NCBI GenBank assembly: GCA_947453725.1
Contig: CANGHH010000003.1
Location: 62,001 to 126,000, forward strand
Origin: Betaproteobacteria bacterium
GTDB taxonomy: Bacteria; Pseudomonadota; Gammaproteobacteria; Burkholderiales; Burkholderiaceae_C
Direction of reading: 5' to 3'
DNA: 64,000 nucleotides
The notes under the pieces were generated by a model that saw nothing but the letters and a program-made list of their open reading frames with translations, was not told where the DNA came from and ran no database searches. The translations under genes were made by a program, and so were the position numbers. Of the stretch, positions 46,699 through 55,384 are shown piece by piece (the first letter of the stretch is position 1; every line of letters begins with the position of its first letter).

Positions 46699-47679
46699 TC
46701 ACTGCGGCTGCAGGTGGATCTGCTTGGCAATGGCGCGATAGCGCGCGGCCTCGGCTTCGAAGAACTTCGCCGATTCGGCCAGCGTCATCGGCGCGGCGGC
46801 GACCTGCGTCTGCGCCGCCAGTTGTGCGCGCACCGCCGGGTCCTGCAAGGTCTTGCCGATGGCGGCATGCAGGCGCACCACGACATCCTCCGGCGTGCTC
46901 TTCGGCACCATGAATCCGGTCCAGATCTTGTACGAGAAATTCTTCAGCGCCTGGCCCTCGCTGGCGGCCGGCACGTTCTTCAGCAGTTCCGAGCGCTGCG
47001 CGCCGAGCTGGCCGATCACCTTCAGGCGCCCCTGCTCGGCCAGCGCACCCATTGCAGCGCTGTACACCAGCACGGCGAAGTCGACCTGACCGCCGCCAAT
47101 ATCCTGCAGCAACGGTGCGTTGCCCTTGTAGGGCACATGCGCCAACTTGATGCCGGTCTGCGCCTGGACGTTCTCCAGGATCAGGTGGTAGAGCGATCCG
47201 ATGCCCACGCTGCCGTAGGTCAGGGGCCTGTCGGCCGACTGGCGGGCCAGCGCGATGAGTTCGTCGACGTTGCTGACGGGCAGGTCCTTGCGCGTCACGA
47301 ACACCATCACCGCATCGGCCACCGGGTGGACCAGACGGAAATCCTCGGCCTTGAGCTTCACGGCAGCATTGGCCAGCGGCGACAGGATCACCTCGTTGGG
47401 CGAACCCTGGAAGACGTAGTAGCCGTCTGCGGGTGCGGCCAGCACCTTTTGCGCCCCCAGGGCGCCGCTGACGCCGCCGAGGTTCTCCACCAGCACCTGT
47501 TGCCCCAGTTCCTTGCCGAGCGGGTTGAAGAAGATGCGCGCGACGGCGTCGGACGGGCCGCCCGCCGGGTACGGGACCATCAGGTTGACTGGCTTGGCCG
47601 GCCAGGCCTGCGCCATCGCCGCGCTCGCGCTGAGCAACAGGCCGGCCAGCAGGGTCAGCGATCGTTGGAACTTCTTCAT
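46699..47679 (-). CDS. tripartite tricarboxylate transporter receptor protein (Bug family)
   Basis: 326 residues. Signal peptide 1-24 (cleavage after AMA), then the Bug fold (AWPAKPVNLMVPYPAGGPSDAVAR; VENLGGVSGALGAQKVLAAPADGYY; KLAHVPYKGNAPLLQDIGGGQVDF). Bug proteins are periplasmic ligand binders, abundant in Burkholderiales and often without adjacent TctAB membrane genes, as here. ATG 47679 follows AAGGAG; the longer frame to 47790 crosses the regulator promoter region. First gene of the minus-strand set receptor, amidohydrolase, riboswitch, dadA. Ligand probably the amide hydrolysed by the next gene product. Confidence 0.91.
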   Translation of the reverse strand: MKKFQRSLTLLAGLLLSASAAMAQAWPAKPVNLMVPYPAGGPSDAVARIFFNPLGKELGQQVLVENLGGVSGALGAQKVLAAPADGYYVFQGSPNEVILSPLANAAVKLKAEDFRLVHPVADAVMVFVTRKDLPVSNVDELIALARQSADRPLTYGSVGIGSLYHLILENVQAQTGIKLAHVPYKGNAPLLQDIGGGQVDFAVLVYSAAMGALAEQGRLKVIGQLGAQRSELLKNVPAASEGQALKNFSYKIWTGFMVPKSTPEDVVVRLHAAIGKTLQDPAVRAQLAAQTQVAAAPMTLAESAKFFEAEAARYRAIAKQIHLQPQ

Positions 47680-47751
47680 GGCAACTCCTTCATGGACATG
47701 ACGTGGACGGGCTTTCGATGGCTCAATGTAGGCTTCGAAAAGTGCAACGTC

Positions 47752-47790
47752 CAATGCATTGTTGTGTCTTATATGATGAGTTTTAATCAT
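47752..47790. promoter_or_regulatory. putative LysR-binding region between the Bug receptor and lysR genes
   Basis: An AT-rich island in GC-rich surroundings with a perfect palindrome CAATGCATTG (47752-47761) and a dyad ATGAT-N8-ATCAT (47773-47790) that includes a T-N11-A spacing (47777/47789), the general LysR motif. It lies 20-60 nt before the regulator ATG and is shared by both divergent genes. Confidence 0.55.
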
Positions 47791-47810
47791 GCATTTACCG
47801 GGTTGACCCG

Positions 47811-48695
47811 ATGACGCTGGTCCAGCTTCGCCACCTGATCTCGCTCGCGCAGAGCGGCTCCTTCACAAAATCTGCCGAAGCGCTGTTCCTGACGCAGCCC
47901 GCGCTCAGTCGCAGCATCCGGTCCCTGGAAGACGAACTCGGGCAGCCGCTGTTCGACCGCGTCGGTCGGCGCAGCGTGCTGACGCCTTTCGGTGTCGATG
48001 CCCTTCAGCGCGCGCGGCAACTGGTCTTCGAGGCCGATGAACTCGCCGGCAGCGGACGGCAGATGCGCGAGGGCCGCGCGGGCAGGGTGCGTATCGGTTT
48101 GGGCTCGGGGCCCGGCGCGATGCTGATGACCCCGCTGCTGAAGACGATGGCGAAATCGCACCCGGCCATCCAACTCGACATCGCACGCGGTCACACCGAC
48201 GTGCTGATCCGTCGTCTGCGCGAACGTGAACTCGACGCGCTGGTCGTCGACGCGCGCTCGTTGTCGCCTGCCCCCGACCTGCGGGTGGCCAGTCTGGTCG
48301 AGATGCGCGGCGCCTTCATGGTGCGCGAGGGGCATCCGCTGACCCGCTGGAAGGGCGCACTCCGGTTCGACGCGCTGCGTCAATTTCCGATCGCATCGAC
48401 GCCACTGAGCGATGAGGTGGCGCGCACCCTGGTCGAGCGCTACGGGCCCGCGGCCCACCCGACCGAGTGCGTCACCCTGCGCTGCGAGGAGATTCCCAGC
48501 CTGGTCGAGGTGGTTCGACACAGCGACGCGGTGCTGATCGCCATTCGCGCGGCTGCGCCCGATCTGGTGGAACTGGCACTGAAGCCCGCGATGAGCGCCA
48601 CTGCGCGCTTCGGCATCGTCACACTGGCCCGCAGGGCCGAGCCCCCGGCCATGCCGATCGTTCGAAAGCTGGTGGCGGAACTGATGAACGAATAG
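47811..48695 (+). CDS. LysR-family transcriptional regulator
   Basis: 294 residues. N-terminal winged helix (1-60; LRHLISLAQSGSFTKSAEALFLTQPALSRSIRSLEDELG) and a LysR ligand domain (about 90-290). Divergent from the Bug receptor/amidohydrolase/dadA genes over 131 nt, so probably their activator, with inducer the imported amide or its product. Start is the first ATG of the conserved N-terminus (MTLVQLRHL). Confidence 0.92.
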   Translation: MTLVQLRHLISLAQSGSFTKSAEALFLTQPALSRSIRSLEDELGQPLFDRVGRRSVLTPFGVDALQRARQLVFEADELAGSGRQMREGRAGRVRIGLGSGPGAMLMTPLLKTMAKSHPAIQLDIARGHTDVLIRRLRERELDALVVDARSLSPAPDLRVASLVEMRGAFMVREGHPLTRWKGALRFDALRQFPIASTPLSDEVARTLVERYGPAAHPTECVTLRCEEIPSLVEVVRHSDAVLIAIRAAAPDLVELALKPAMSATARFGIVTLARRAEPPAMPIVRKLVAELMNE

Positions 48696-48812
48696 GGTCG
48701 CCCAGGGCCCACGCTTTTCATGTATCCCGTGGCGCGAACTTGCCGGTTTCCGCAAGGTGATCGTGCAGGGCTCCTCGGGCATTCCGAAGGCTCGAAGCAG
48801 CGACCCCCCGAC

Positions 48813-48878
48813 TTAAGGGGGGGGGAGGGCGAGGTTTCTTAAGGTTGATTTAAGCCGCCGCTGGAATATTCAGGCGGC
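48813..48878 (+). promoter_or_regulatory. TTAAG repeats and hairpin upstream of the PEP-CTERM gene
   Basis: Three TTAAG copies (48813, 48839, 48850; the last two 11 nt apart, one helical turn) and an inverted repeat GCCGCC-N13-GGCGGC (48854-48859/48873-48878) lie in the 274-nt gap before the PEP-CTERM gene, together with a run of nine to eleven G. Nothing else was recognised in the gap. The repeats may be regulator sites; no factor is known from sequence. Confidence 0.35.
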
Positions 48879-48969
48879 AGCCGCAGTCGCCGTCAGAAGC
48901 CTGTGACGCGCCCAGTCCAGACCCCCGAGGGCGATCACCAGGCAATCCATTCGAGCAAGGAAATCAGAC

Positions 48970-49446
48970 ATGAAGAAGTTGTTTGCCGCGGGTCTTCTGT
49001 CTGCCGTCAGTCTGGCCTCCCAAGCCTCGGTGGTGTTCGTCGGCAAGTACCAGGTCGATCAAGGTCCCGACTGGGGAACCAATCCAACGGTCTACTCGGC
49101 AACCGAGGCCGCTGCCCTGCTGTTCGGCGGCTCAGCCACCGACTACGTGATCTCCACACGGGGCAACAGCTTTGTGAGCATCGACCACCAGGGCTGGTAC
49201 TCGGTCTGGGGTGTTGATGGCGGCTCCGTCCACAACGAAAATTTCAAGATCGACTTGGGCGCCGCAGGCTACGACAGTCCGGGTGGCACGAACTCGGCCG
49301 CATCGGCCTATGTGTTTGATAACGCCCGCGGTGCGCAGTACACGAACTACGTTTTCCGCAACGAAGCCCCTGAGCCCGCCTCTCTGGCGCTGGTGCTGCT
49401 GGCGGTGGGCGCGGGGCTGCTGGCGACGAAGCGGCAGCGCGTCTGA
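48970..49446 (+). CDS. PEP-CTERM sorting-domain protein
   Basis: 158 residues. Signal peptide 1-19 (cleavage after SQA), a small beta-rich mature part with no recognised family, and a C-terminal PEP-CTERM signal: PEPASLALVLLAVGAG (hydrophobic helix) ending in basic KRQRV. Such proteins are processed by exosortase (EpsH/XrtA) and are usually tied to exopolysaccharide or biofilm matrix. No exosortase gene is in the window. Base composition is lower in GC than neighbours. RBS AAGGAAA precedes the ATG. Confidence 0.88.
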   Translation: MKKLFAAGLLSAVSLASQASVVFVGKYQVDQGPDWGTNPTVYSATEAAALLFGGSATDYVISTRGNSFVSIDHQGWYSVWGVDGGSVHNENFKIDLGAAGYDSPGGTNSAASAYVFDNARGAQYTNYVFRNEAPEPASLALVLLAVGAGLLATKRQRV

Positions 49447-49449
49447 CGA

Positions 49450-50079
49450 TCAAGCCAGCGAGCCCGTCGCCAACTGGAAGGCGATCCACCACATCGTCAC
49501 GCCGATCAGCGCGTCGAGCAGGCGCCAGGCGCGGGGGCTGGCGAACAGCGGCGACAGCCCGCGCGCACCGAAACCCAGCGCCGTGAACCACAGGCTGCTG
49601 GCCAGGCTGGCGCCGAGAAAGAAGGCCAGCTGGGTGCCGGCCACCTGACGCGCGCCGATCGAGCCGACCAGCACCACGGTGTCCAGGTAGACGTGGGGGT
49701 TGAGCAGGCTGATGCTCAGCGCCTGCAGGATCACGCGGCCGGCCGGCTGGCCGGCGCCCGACAACTCGGCCTGCAGGGCCTGCGGCTGGGCGGCGCGGCG
49801 AAAGGCCGCCAGCCCGTACCAGGCCAGCACCGCGGCGCCGCCGAGGGCTGCGGCCTGCAGCAGCGCTGGGTGCTGACCGGCCGCCGCGCCGACGCCGCTG
49901 ACGCCGGCGGCCATCAGCACGATGTCCAGCAACGTGCAGACGGCGACGACGGCGGCCACGTGTTCACGGCGCAGACCCTGGCGCAGCACGAAGGCGTTCT
50001 GCGCGCCGATCGCGACGATCAGCGAGCCACCGAGCGTCAGCCCGGTGAGGAAACTGTGGGTGGTGGCGGCAGGCAGCAT
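49450..50079 (-). CDS. LysE/ArgO-family amino acid exporter
   Basis: 209 residues, about six hydrophobic helices. The LysE/ArgO hallmarks are at the N-terminus (GLTLGGSLIVAIGAQNAFVLRQGL) and in the middle (SISLLNPHVYLDTVVLVGSIGA). ArgO exports arginine or lysine analogues with the proton gradient. The stop is 3 nt from the convergent PEP-CTERM gene stop. Divergent from the binding protein at 50275; the usual ArgP/LysG-type regulator is not adjacent. Confidence 0.92.
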   Translation of the reverse strand: MLPAATTHSFLTGLTLGGSLIVAIGAQNAFVLRQGLRREHVAAVVAVCTLLDIVLMAAGVSGVGAAAGQHPALLQAAALGGAAVLAWYGLAAFRRAAQPQALQAELSGAGQPAGRVILQALSISLLNPHVYLDTVVLVGSIGARQVAGTQLAFFLGASLASSLWFTALGFGARGLSPLFASPRAWRLLDALIGVTMWWIAFQLATGSLA

Positions 50080-50274
50080 GGCAGCGATTCTGCCGTCGAT
50101 GTGGTGGGCGAGCGCCGCGCACCGAAGGGGTGAAGCGCGGCACCCGTCTGGTGCATTTGCTCCGTGAATAGCGGTGCTTGAATGGTTTGCTCCGCGCGGC
50201 TAGCATGGCGAGTCTGCCGTGGTGTCTGCCGCCCGGTGCTTCCTGATCGACCCGCCTTCCGAGGAGTACGCCGC

Positions 50275-51054
50275 ATGCGGTTCAGCCACCTGGGTGCCAG
50301 CCTGGCCATCGCCGCCCTGTCCAGCCTGCCGGCTGCGGCGGCGACCTGGACGGTCGGCGCCAACATCGGCAACGTGCCCTGGGAATTCCAGGACGCCAAG
50401 GGCCAGTTCGTCGGCTTCGAGATCGACCTGGTCACGGAAGCCGCGCGTCGCGCCGGCCACACGGTGAAGATCGAGAACATCCCCTTCAACGGCCTGTTCG
50501 CGGCGGTCGCTTCGGGGCGCATCCAGATCGCCATCTCGTCCATCACCATCACGCCCAGGCGGCTGGAAACGTTGGCCTTCGCCCAGCCCTATTACGACAG
50601 TGAGCAGTCGCTGTCGGTGCTGAAGGCCAGCAAGGTCCAGGCGCTGGCCGACCTGGCCGGCAAGACCGTGGGCGTGGACACGGCCTCGACCGGCGACATC
50701 TGGGCCAGCGCCAACAGCGCCGCCTACAAAATTTCGAAGGTGGCGCGCTACGAAGGCCTGGCGCCGGCCATGCTGGACCTGGCCGCCGGCCGCATCGACG
50801 GCTACATCAGCGACGTGCCGGCGGTGGCCTACTACATCAAGGACAAGCCGCAGTACCGCATCGCCGCGCGCATCCCGACCGGCGAGCGCTATTCCTTCCT
50901 GTTCGCCAAGGGCTTTGCCGACACCGCGAAGCTCAACGACGCGCTGACCGCGATGAAGCAGGATGGCACCACGGCCCAGGTCCACCGCAAGTGGTTCGGC
51001 GTGCCGCCGCCGGCCGATTCGTCGACCGTCCAGGTGCTGGACAGGCCGAAGTGA
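50275..51054 (+). CDS. amino-acid-type ABC substrate-binding protein (family 3)
   Basis: 259 residues. Signal peptide 1-22 (cleavage after AAA), then the family 3 fold: VGANIGNVPWEFQDAKGQFVGFEIDLVTEAARR, ISSITITPRRLETLAFAQPYYDSEQSL, and the C-terminal MKQDGTTAQVHRKWFG. GAGGAG precedes the ATG at 50275. It heads a plus-strand operon with a permease and nitrogen-compound enzymes, so the ligand may be a cyclic amide or ureide instead of a simple amino acid. Confidence 0.9.
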   Translation: MRFSHLGASLAIAALSSLPAAAATWTVGANIGNVPWEFQDAKGQFVGFEIDLVTEAARRAGHTVKIENIPFNGLFAAVASGRIQIAISSITITPRRLETLAFAQPYYDSEQSLSVLKASKVQALADLAGKTVGVDTASTGDIWASANSAAYKISKVARYEGLAPAMLDLAAGRIDGYISDVPAVAYYIKDKPQYRIAARIPTGERYSFLFAKGFADTAKLNDALTAMKQDGTTAQVHRKWFGVPPPADSSTVQVLDRPK

Positions 51055-51103
51055 GGGCCACCTGGAAGGCGCCGGCCGATCCGGCCGGCGGCGTCGGGCC
51101 GGC

Positions 51104-51775
51104 ATGGAACTGATCGACACCTTCTTCAACGGCGCTGTGCTGTGGGCGGCGCTGCCGCTGCTGCTGGAAGGCCTCGCCACCACCGTGCTGCTGGGCGCGG
51201 TCAGCATCGCGGTCGGGCTGGCGAGCGGCCTGCTGCTGGCGCTGCTGCGCCTGTACGGCCCGCCGCCGCTGCAGGCCCTGGCGCGCGGCTACATCGACCT
51301 CTTCCGTTCGCTGCCGCTGCTGGTGCTGCTGGTGCTGGTGTACTACGCGCTGCCTTTCGTCGGCCTGCGCCTGTCGTCGTTCGCGGCGGCGGCCAGCGCG
51401 CTGTCGCTGGTGGCCTGCGCCTACACCGCCGAAATCTGCCGCGCCGGCATCCAGGCCGTGCCGCGCGGCCAGACCGACGCCGCGCAGGCGCTGGGCCTGG
51501 GCTTGGGCGACACGCTGCGCAGCGTGGTGCTGCCGCAGGCGCTGCGCATCGTCACGCCACCGCTGACCGGCAACTGCATCAACGTGCTGAAAGACACCGC
51601 GCTGGCCTCGGTGGTGGCCATGCCCGACCTGTTGAAGCAGGCCACGCAGGCCCAGGCCCTGGCGGCCAACCCGACGCCGCTGATCGGTGCGGCGGCGCTG
51701 TACCTGCTGCTGCTGCTGCCCCTGATCCGCCTGGTGTCGCGTTTCGAAGCCCGGCGCGACGCGGCGCTGCGCTGA
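51104..51775 (+). CDS. amino-acid-type ABC permease (HisM/HisQ family)
   Basis: 223 residues, five hydrophobic helices, with the coupling motif EICRAGIQAVPRGQTDAAQALGLGLGDTLRSVVLPQALR and IRLVSRFEAR at the end. Partner of the binding protein just upstream. Only one permease and no ATPase are in this operon; the ATPase at 55962-56705 (opposite strand) or another elsewhere would have to be shared. Confidence 0.9.
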   Translation: MELIDTFFNGAVLWAALPLLLEGLATTVLLGAVSIAVGLASGLLLALLRLYGPPPLQALARGYIDLFRSLPLLVLLVLVYYALPFVGLRLSSFAAAASALSLVACAYTAEICRAGIQAVPRGQTDAAQALGLGLGDTLRSVVLPQALRIVTPPLTGNCINVLKDTALASVVAMPDLLKQATQAQALAANPTPLIGAAALYLLLLLPLIRLVSRFEARRDAALR

Positions 51776-51827
51776 ACCCGGCTGCCATCCACCTCCGTCC
51801 ATTCATCACACCAAAGCCGCAACCGAT

Positions 51828-53069
51828 ATGACCGCGCTCGACCTGAACCGCATCCGCGCCGAATTTCCGGCCCTCGCCGGCGACACCGTCTTCCTCGACA
51901 ACGCCGGCGGCTCGCAGGTGCTGAAGCGCGTCGCCGACCGCGTCAGCGACTACCTGCTTTCCAGCAGCGTGCAACTGGGCGCCAGCTACGCCGCGTCGGT
52001 CACGGCGGGCGAGAAGGTGCTGGCCGCCCGCCGCGCGGTGGCCACGCTGATCAACGCCCCGTACGACGAGGAAGTCGTGATGGGCGGCGCCACCACCGCG
52101 CTGATGTTCGTGCTGACGCAGGCGCTGCGGCTGGGCCCTGATCCGCAAATTCGTGCGGGCGACGAGATCATCGTCACCGAGACCGACCACGAAGCCAACA
52201 TCGGCGGCTGGATGCGCCTGCGCGAAGCCGGCGCGGTGGTCAAGTTGTGGCCGGTCAACCGCGAGACGCTGGCGCTGGACCTGGCCGATCTGGACTTGCT
52301 GCTCAGCCCGCGCACGAAGTGGGTGGCGCTGACCTGGGCCTCGAACATCCTGGGCACCGTCAACCCGGTGGCCGAGGTGGCGCGCCGCGTCCACGCGGTC
52401 GGCGGCCGGGTCTGCGTCGACGCCGTGGCCTACGCGCCGCACCGCCTGGTCGACGTCCAGGCCAGCGGCGCCGACGTGGTGGTGTTCAGCTTCTACAAGG
52501 TCTTCGGCCCGCATTACGCGGTGATGTGGGTGCAGCGCGAACTGCTGCTGCAGTTGCCCAGCCTGAACCACTATTTCATCGGCGCCGACGTGCTGCCCTA
52601 CAAGCTGCAGCCGGGCAATGTGAATTACGAGCTGAGTTACGGCTGCATCGGTATCGCCGACTACCTGGTGGACACCGGCAGCGCCTTGGGGTCGGATGGC
52701 ACCCCCCGCCAGCGCATGCAAGCCGCCTTCGATGCCTTCGAAGCCCACGAAAACGCACTGGCCGAGCAGCTGCTGGCTTACCTGCGCAGCAAGCCCGGCG
52801 TGCGGCTGATCGGCCGTCCGGCGGCCGACGACGCGCAACGGGTGCCCACCATCAGCTTCGTGCCTGCCGCCGTGGCGCCTGAGGCGGTGGTGCGCCACCT
52901 CGATGCATTCGGCATCGGCATCCGCTGGGGTGATTTCTACGCCAAGCGCCTGATCGAAAAGCTGAACCTGCACGAACGCGGTGGCGTGGTGCGCGTGTCC
53001 ATCGCGCACTACAACACGCCGGCCGAGATCGACCGCCTGATCACCCACCTCGACGAGGTGCTGCCATGA
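51828..53069 (+). CDS. class V PLP enzyme, cysteine desulfurase-like
   Basis: 413 residues of aminotransferase class V (cysteine desulfurase-like subfamily). PLP lysine is Lys224 (SFYKVFGPHYAV); the cofactor-stacking histidine is in TETDHEANIGGW; N-terminal FLDNAGGSQ is typical. The long flexible active-site loop with catalytic cysteine of true IscS/SufS is not evident, so desulfurase activity is doubtful. Its product is probably not Fe-S sulfur; in this operon an amino- or ureido-compound lyase or aminotransferase role is as likely. It overlaps the dihydropyrimidinase gene by 4 nt. Confidence 0.82.
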   Translation: MTALDLNRIRAEFPALAGDTVFLDNAGGSQVLKRVADRVSDYLLSSSVQLGASYAASVTAGEKVLAARRAVATLINAPYDEEVVMGGATTALMFVLTQALRLGPDPQIRAGDEIIVTETDHEANIGGWMRLREAGAVVKLWPVNRETLALDLADLDLLLSPRTKWVALTWASNILGTVNPVAEVARRVHAVGGRVCVDAVAYAPHRLVDVQASGADVVVFSFYKVFGPHYAVMWVQRELLLQLPSLNHYFIGADVLPYKLQPGNVNYELSYGCIGIADYLVDTGSALGSDGTPRQRMQAAFDAFEAHENALAEQLLAYLRSKPGVRLIGRPAADDAQRVPTISFVPAAVAPEAVVRHLDAFGIGIRWGDFYAKRLIEKLNLHERGGVVRVSIAHYNTPAEIDRLITHLDEVLP

Positions 53070-54478
53070 CGGCAACCCTGATCCGCAACGGCCGCGTCAT
53101 CACGGCCAGCGACGACTACACCGCCGACGTGCTGATGGAAGACGGCGTGGTCAAGGCCATCGGCACCCAGCTGGCCGTGGGGCCCGACGTGGCGGTGGTC
53201 GACGCCACCGGCCTGTACGTGCTGCCCGGCGGCGTGGACACCCACGTCCACATGGAAAACATCGTCGGCCCCACCGTCACCTGCGACACCTTCGCCAGCG
53301 GCACCAAGGCCGCGGCCTTCGGTGGCACGACGACGGTGGTGGACTTTGCGCTGCAAACGCCACAAGACTCACCGCTGGAAGCCATCGCCCGCGCCCAGCG
53401 CAGTGCCGAGCCGCAGGTGAACATCGACTACAGCCTGCACTGCATCGTCACGCGCGTGGACAAGCAGGTGCTGGCCGACGTGCGCCACGCGCAGCGCCAC
53501 GAGGGCGTGACCAGCTTCAAGATGTTCATGGCCTACCCCGGCGTGATGATGGCCGACGACGCGGCCATCTTCCAGATGCTGCGCCAGGTGGGGGCCGACG
53601 GCGGCATGGTGGCGCTGCACGCCGAGAACGGCACCGTCATCGACCTGCTGATCAAGGAGGCGCTGGAAGCCGGCCACACCGCGCCGCGCTACCACGCCAG
53701 CACCCGCCCGGCGCTGATGGAGGGCGAGGCGACGCACCGCGGCATCCGCCTGGCCGAACTGGCCGAAGCGCCGATTTATTTCGTCCACGTCAGCAGCAAC
53801 CAGGCGCTCAAGCACATCGTGCAGGCGCGCGACGAGGGTATCCCGGTCTTTGCCGAAACCTGTCCGCATTACCTGCTGTTCGACGACAGCGTCTACGACA
53901 GCGACGACTTCAACATCGCCAAGTACGTGATGACGCCGCCGCTGCGCAAGCCCGACGACCAGAAGCATTTGTGGCGCGCGCTGCGCTACGACGACTTGCA
54001 GGTGGTCGCCACCGACCACTGCCCCTTCTGCATGAAGGAAGGCCACCGCGGCTTCTTCAACCAGAAGCCGGCGGGGCAGGGCGATTTCTCGAAGATCCCC
54101 AACGGCGCGCCGGGCATCGAGACGCGGTTGGTCAGCCTGTACGACATCGGCGTGACGCAGGGCCAGTTGTCGCTGAACCGCTTCGTGCAGCTCACGGCCA
54201 CCACGCCGGCCAAGCTCTTCGGCCTGTTCCCGAAGAAGGGCACCATCGCCGTGGGCAGCGACGCCGACATCGTGCTGTTCAACCCCGCCGTGCGCCAGAC
54301 CATCCACGCCCACACGCTGCACAGCCACTGCGACTACACGCTGCTGGAAGGCCGCACCTTGCAGGGCCGCGTCGAAAAGGTCTTCCTGCGCGGCACGCTC
54401 ATCGTTGACGGCGAACAGTGGCTGGGCCGTGAAGGCATGGGTCGCTTCGTGCCGCGCGGCGAGGTCAGGGCCTTCTGA
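53066..54478 (+). CDS. hydA: dihydropyrimidinase/hydantoinase
   Basis: 470 residues of the cyclic amidohydrolase family. Two-metal centre: His60/His62 (DTHVHME), bridging Lys152 (SFKMFMAYPG), His in ALHAENG, His in FVHVSSNQ and Asp in ATDHCPF. Also SLYDIGVTQGQLSLNRFV. The enzyme opens dihydrouracil/hydantoin rings to N-carbamoyl amino acids. No beta-ureidopropionase or dihydropyrimidine dehydrogenase gene is adjacent, so a different cyclic amide is possible. Flanked by the class V enzyme (4-nt overlap) and the RpiR regulator (1-nt gap). Confidence 0.92.
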   Translation: MTATLIRNGRVITASDDYTADVLMEDGVVKAIGTQLAVGPDVAVVDATGLYVLPGGVDTHVHMENIVGPTVTCDTFASGTKAAAFGGTTTVVDFALQTPQDSPLEAIARAQRSAEPQVNIDYSLHCIVTRVDKQVLADVRHAQRHEGVTSFKMFMAYPGVMMADDAAIFQMLRQVGADGGMVALHAENGTVIDLLIKEALEAGHTAPRYHASTRPALMEGEATHRGIRLAELAEAPIYFVHVSSNQALKHIVQARDEGIPVFAETCPHYLLFDDSVYDSDDFNIAKYVMTPPLRKPDDQKHLWRALRYDDLQVVATDHCPFCMKEGHRGFFNQKPAGQGDFSKIPNGAPGIETRLVSLYDIGVTQGQLSLNRFVQLTATTPAKLFGLFPKKGTIAVGSDADIVLFNPAVRQTIHAHTLHSHCDYTLLEGRTLQGRVEKVFLRGTLIVDGEQWLGREGMGRFVPRGEVRAF

Positions 54479-54479
54479 C

Positions 54480-55376
54480 GTGCCAGCCGTCGCAGGTTCC
54501 GACGCCGCACCGCGCAGCTGGGCCGAATGGCAGGCCCGCGTGGCCGCCGCCGGCGACGCGCTGACCCCGCGCCTGCGCGACGCGGCCCGCTACGCCATCG
54601 ACCACCCGAACGACGTGGCCCTGAATCCCGTGGCGCAGGTGTCGGTGCAGTCGGGCATCGCGGCATCGGCCTTCATCCGCCTGGCGCAGGCCTTGGGTTA
54701 CCCGGGCTACGGCGCGATGCAGCGTGTCTTCGTCGAACCGCTGCAGCGGGCCGCGCCGCCCAGCCACCGCGAGCGCTTTCGCCACCAGGGTGGCGAAGAG
54801 GCCATCGCCGACACGCGCGACACGCCCGCCCTGCTGCGCGCCTTCAGCCAGGCCAATCGCGTCTCGCTGGAACACCTGCGCGAGCAGGCCGACACGCTGC
54901 CGCTGGCGGCGGCCATCCGGCTGCTGAGCGGCGCGCGCACGGTGTACGTGCTGGGCCTGCGCCGCTCCTACGCCGTGGCGGCCTACCTGGCCTACGCGCT
55001 GGCGCGTGTCGGCCGGCCCTGCGTGCAGATCACCGGTGTGGGCGGCGCCATCCTGGAGCAGGCGCGCGCCGTGCAGCGCGGCGACGTGCTGCTGGCCATC
55101 AGCTTCCCGCCCTATGCCGCCGACACGCTGGCCGTCTGCGAACAGGTGCAGGCCGCCGGCGCGCGGCGCCTGGCCATCACCGACAGCGTGCTCAGCCCCG
55201 TGGCCCGCGAGGCCAGCGTGGTGCTGCAGGTCAACGACGCCGAACTGCTGGGCTTTCGCTCGCTGACTTCGGCGATGTGCCTGGCGCAGACGCTGGCCAT
55301 GGGCCTGGCCTTCGAACACGGCCGCGGCCGGGCCAAGGGCCGGGCAGCGGCGCCGCTGGAAGAAATCGACTGTTGA
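54480..55376 (+). CDS. MurR/RpiR-family transcriptional regulator
   Basis: 298 residues. N-terminal RpiR helix-turn-helix (about 30-95; NPVAQVSVQSGIAASAFIRLAQALGYPGYGAMQ) and a SIS sugar-phosphate-type domain (about 130-260; TVYVLGLRRSYAVAAYLAYAL, GDVLLAISFPPYA). Begins at GTG 1 nt after the dihydropyrimidinase stop; no better ATG. Some RpiR proteins control purine or ureide catabolism, in keeping with the neighbouring AllA-like gene. Likely regulates its own operon. Confidence 0.87.
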   Translation: MPAVAGSDAAPRSWAEWQARVAAAGDALTPRLRDAARYAIDHPNDVALNPVAQVSVQSGIAASAFIRLAQALGYPGYGAMQRVFVEPLQRAAPPSHRERFRHQGGEEAIADTRDTPALLRAFSQANRVSLEHLREQADTLPLAAAIRLLSGARTVYVLGLRRSYAVAAYLAYALARVGRPCVQITGVGGAILEQARAVQRGDVLLAISFPPYAADTLAVCEQVQAAGARRLAITDSVLSPVAREASVVLQVNDAELLGFRSLTSAMCLAQTLAMGLAFEHGRGRAKGRAAAPLEEIDC

Positions 55377-55384
55377 GACGAACG

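Noticed and set aside
50156..50194. Direct repeat TTTGCTCCG (50156 and 50186) in the gap before the family 3 binding protein
   Set aside because: Nine bases twice in 40 could be chance, there is no symmetry and no nearby regulator; too weak to call.
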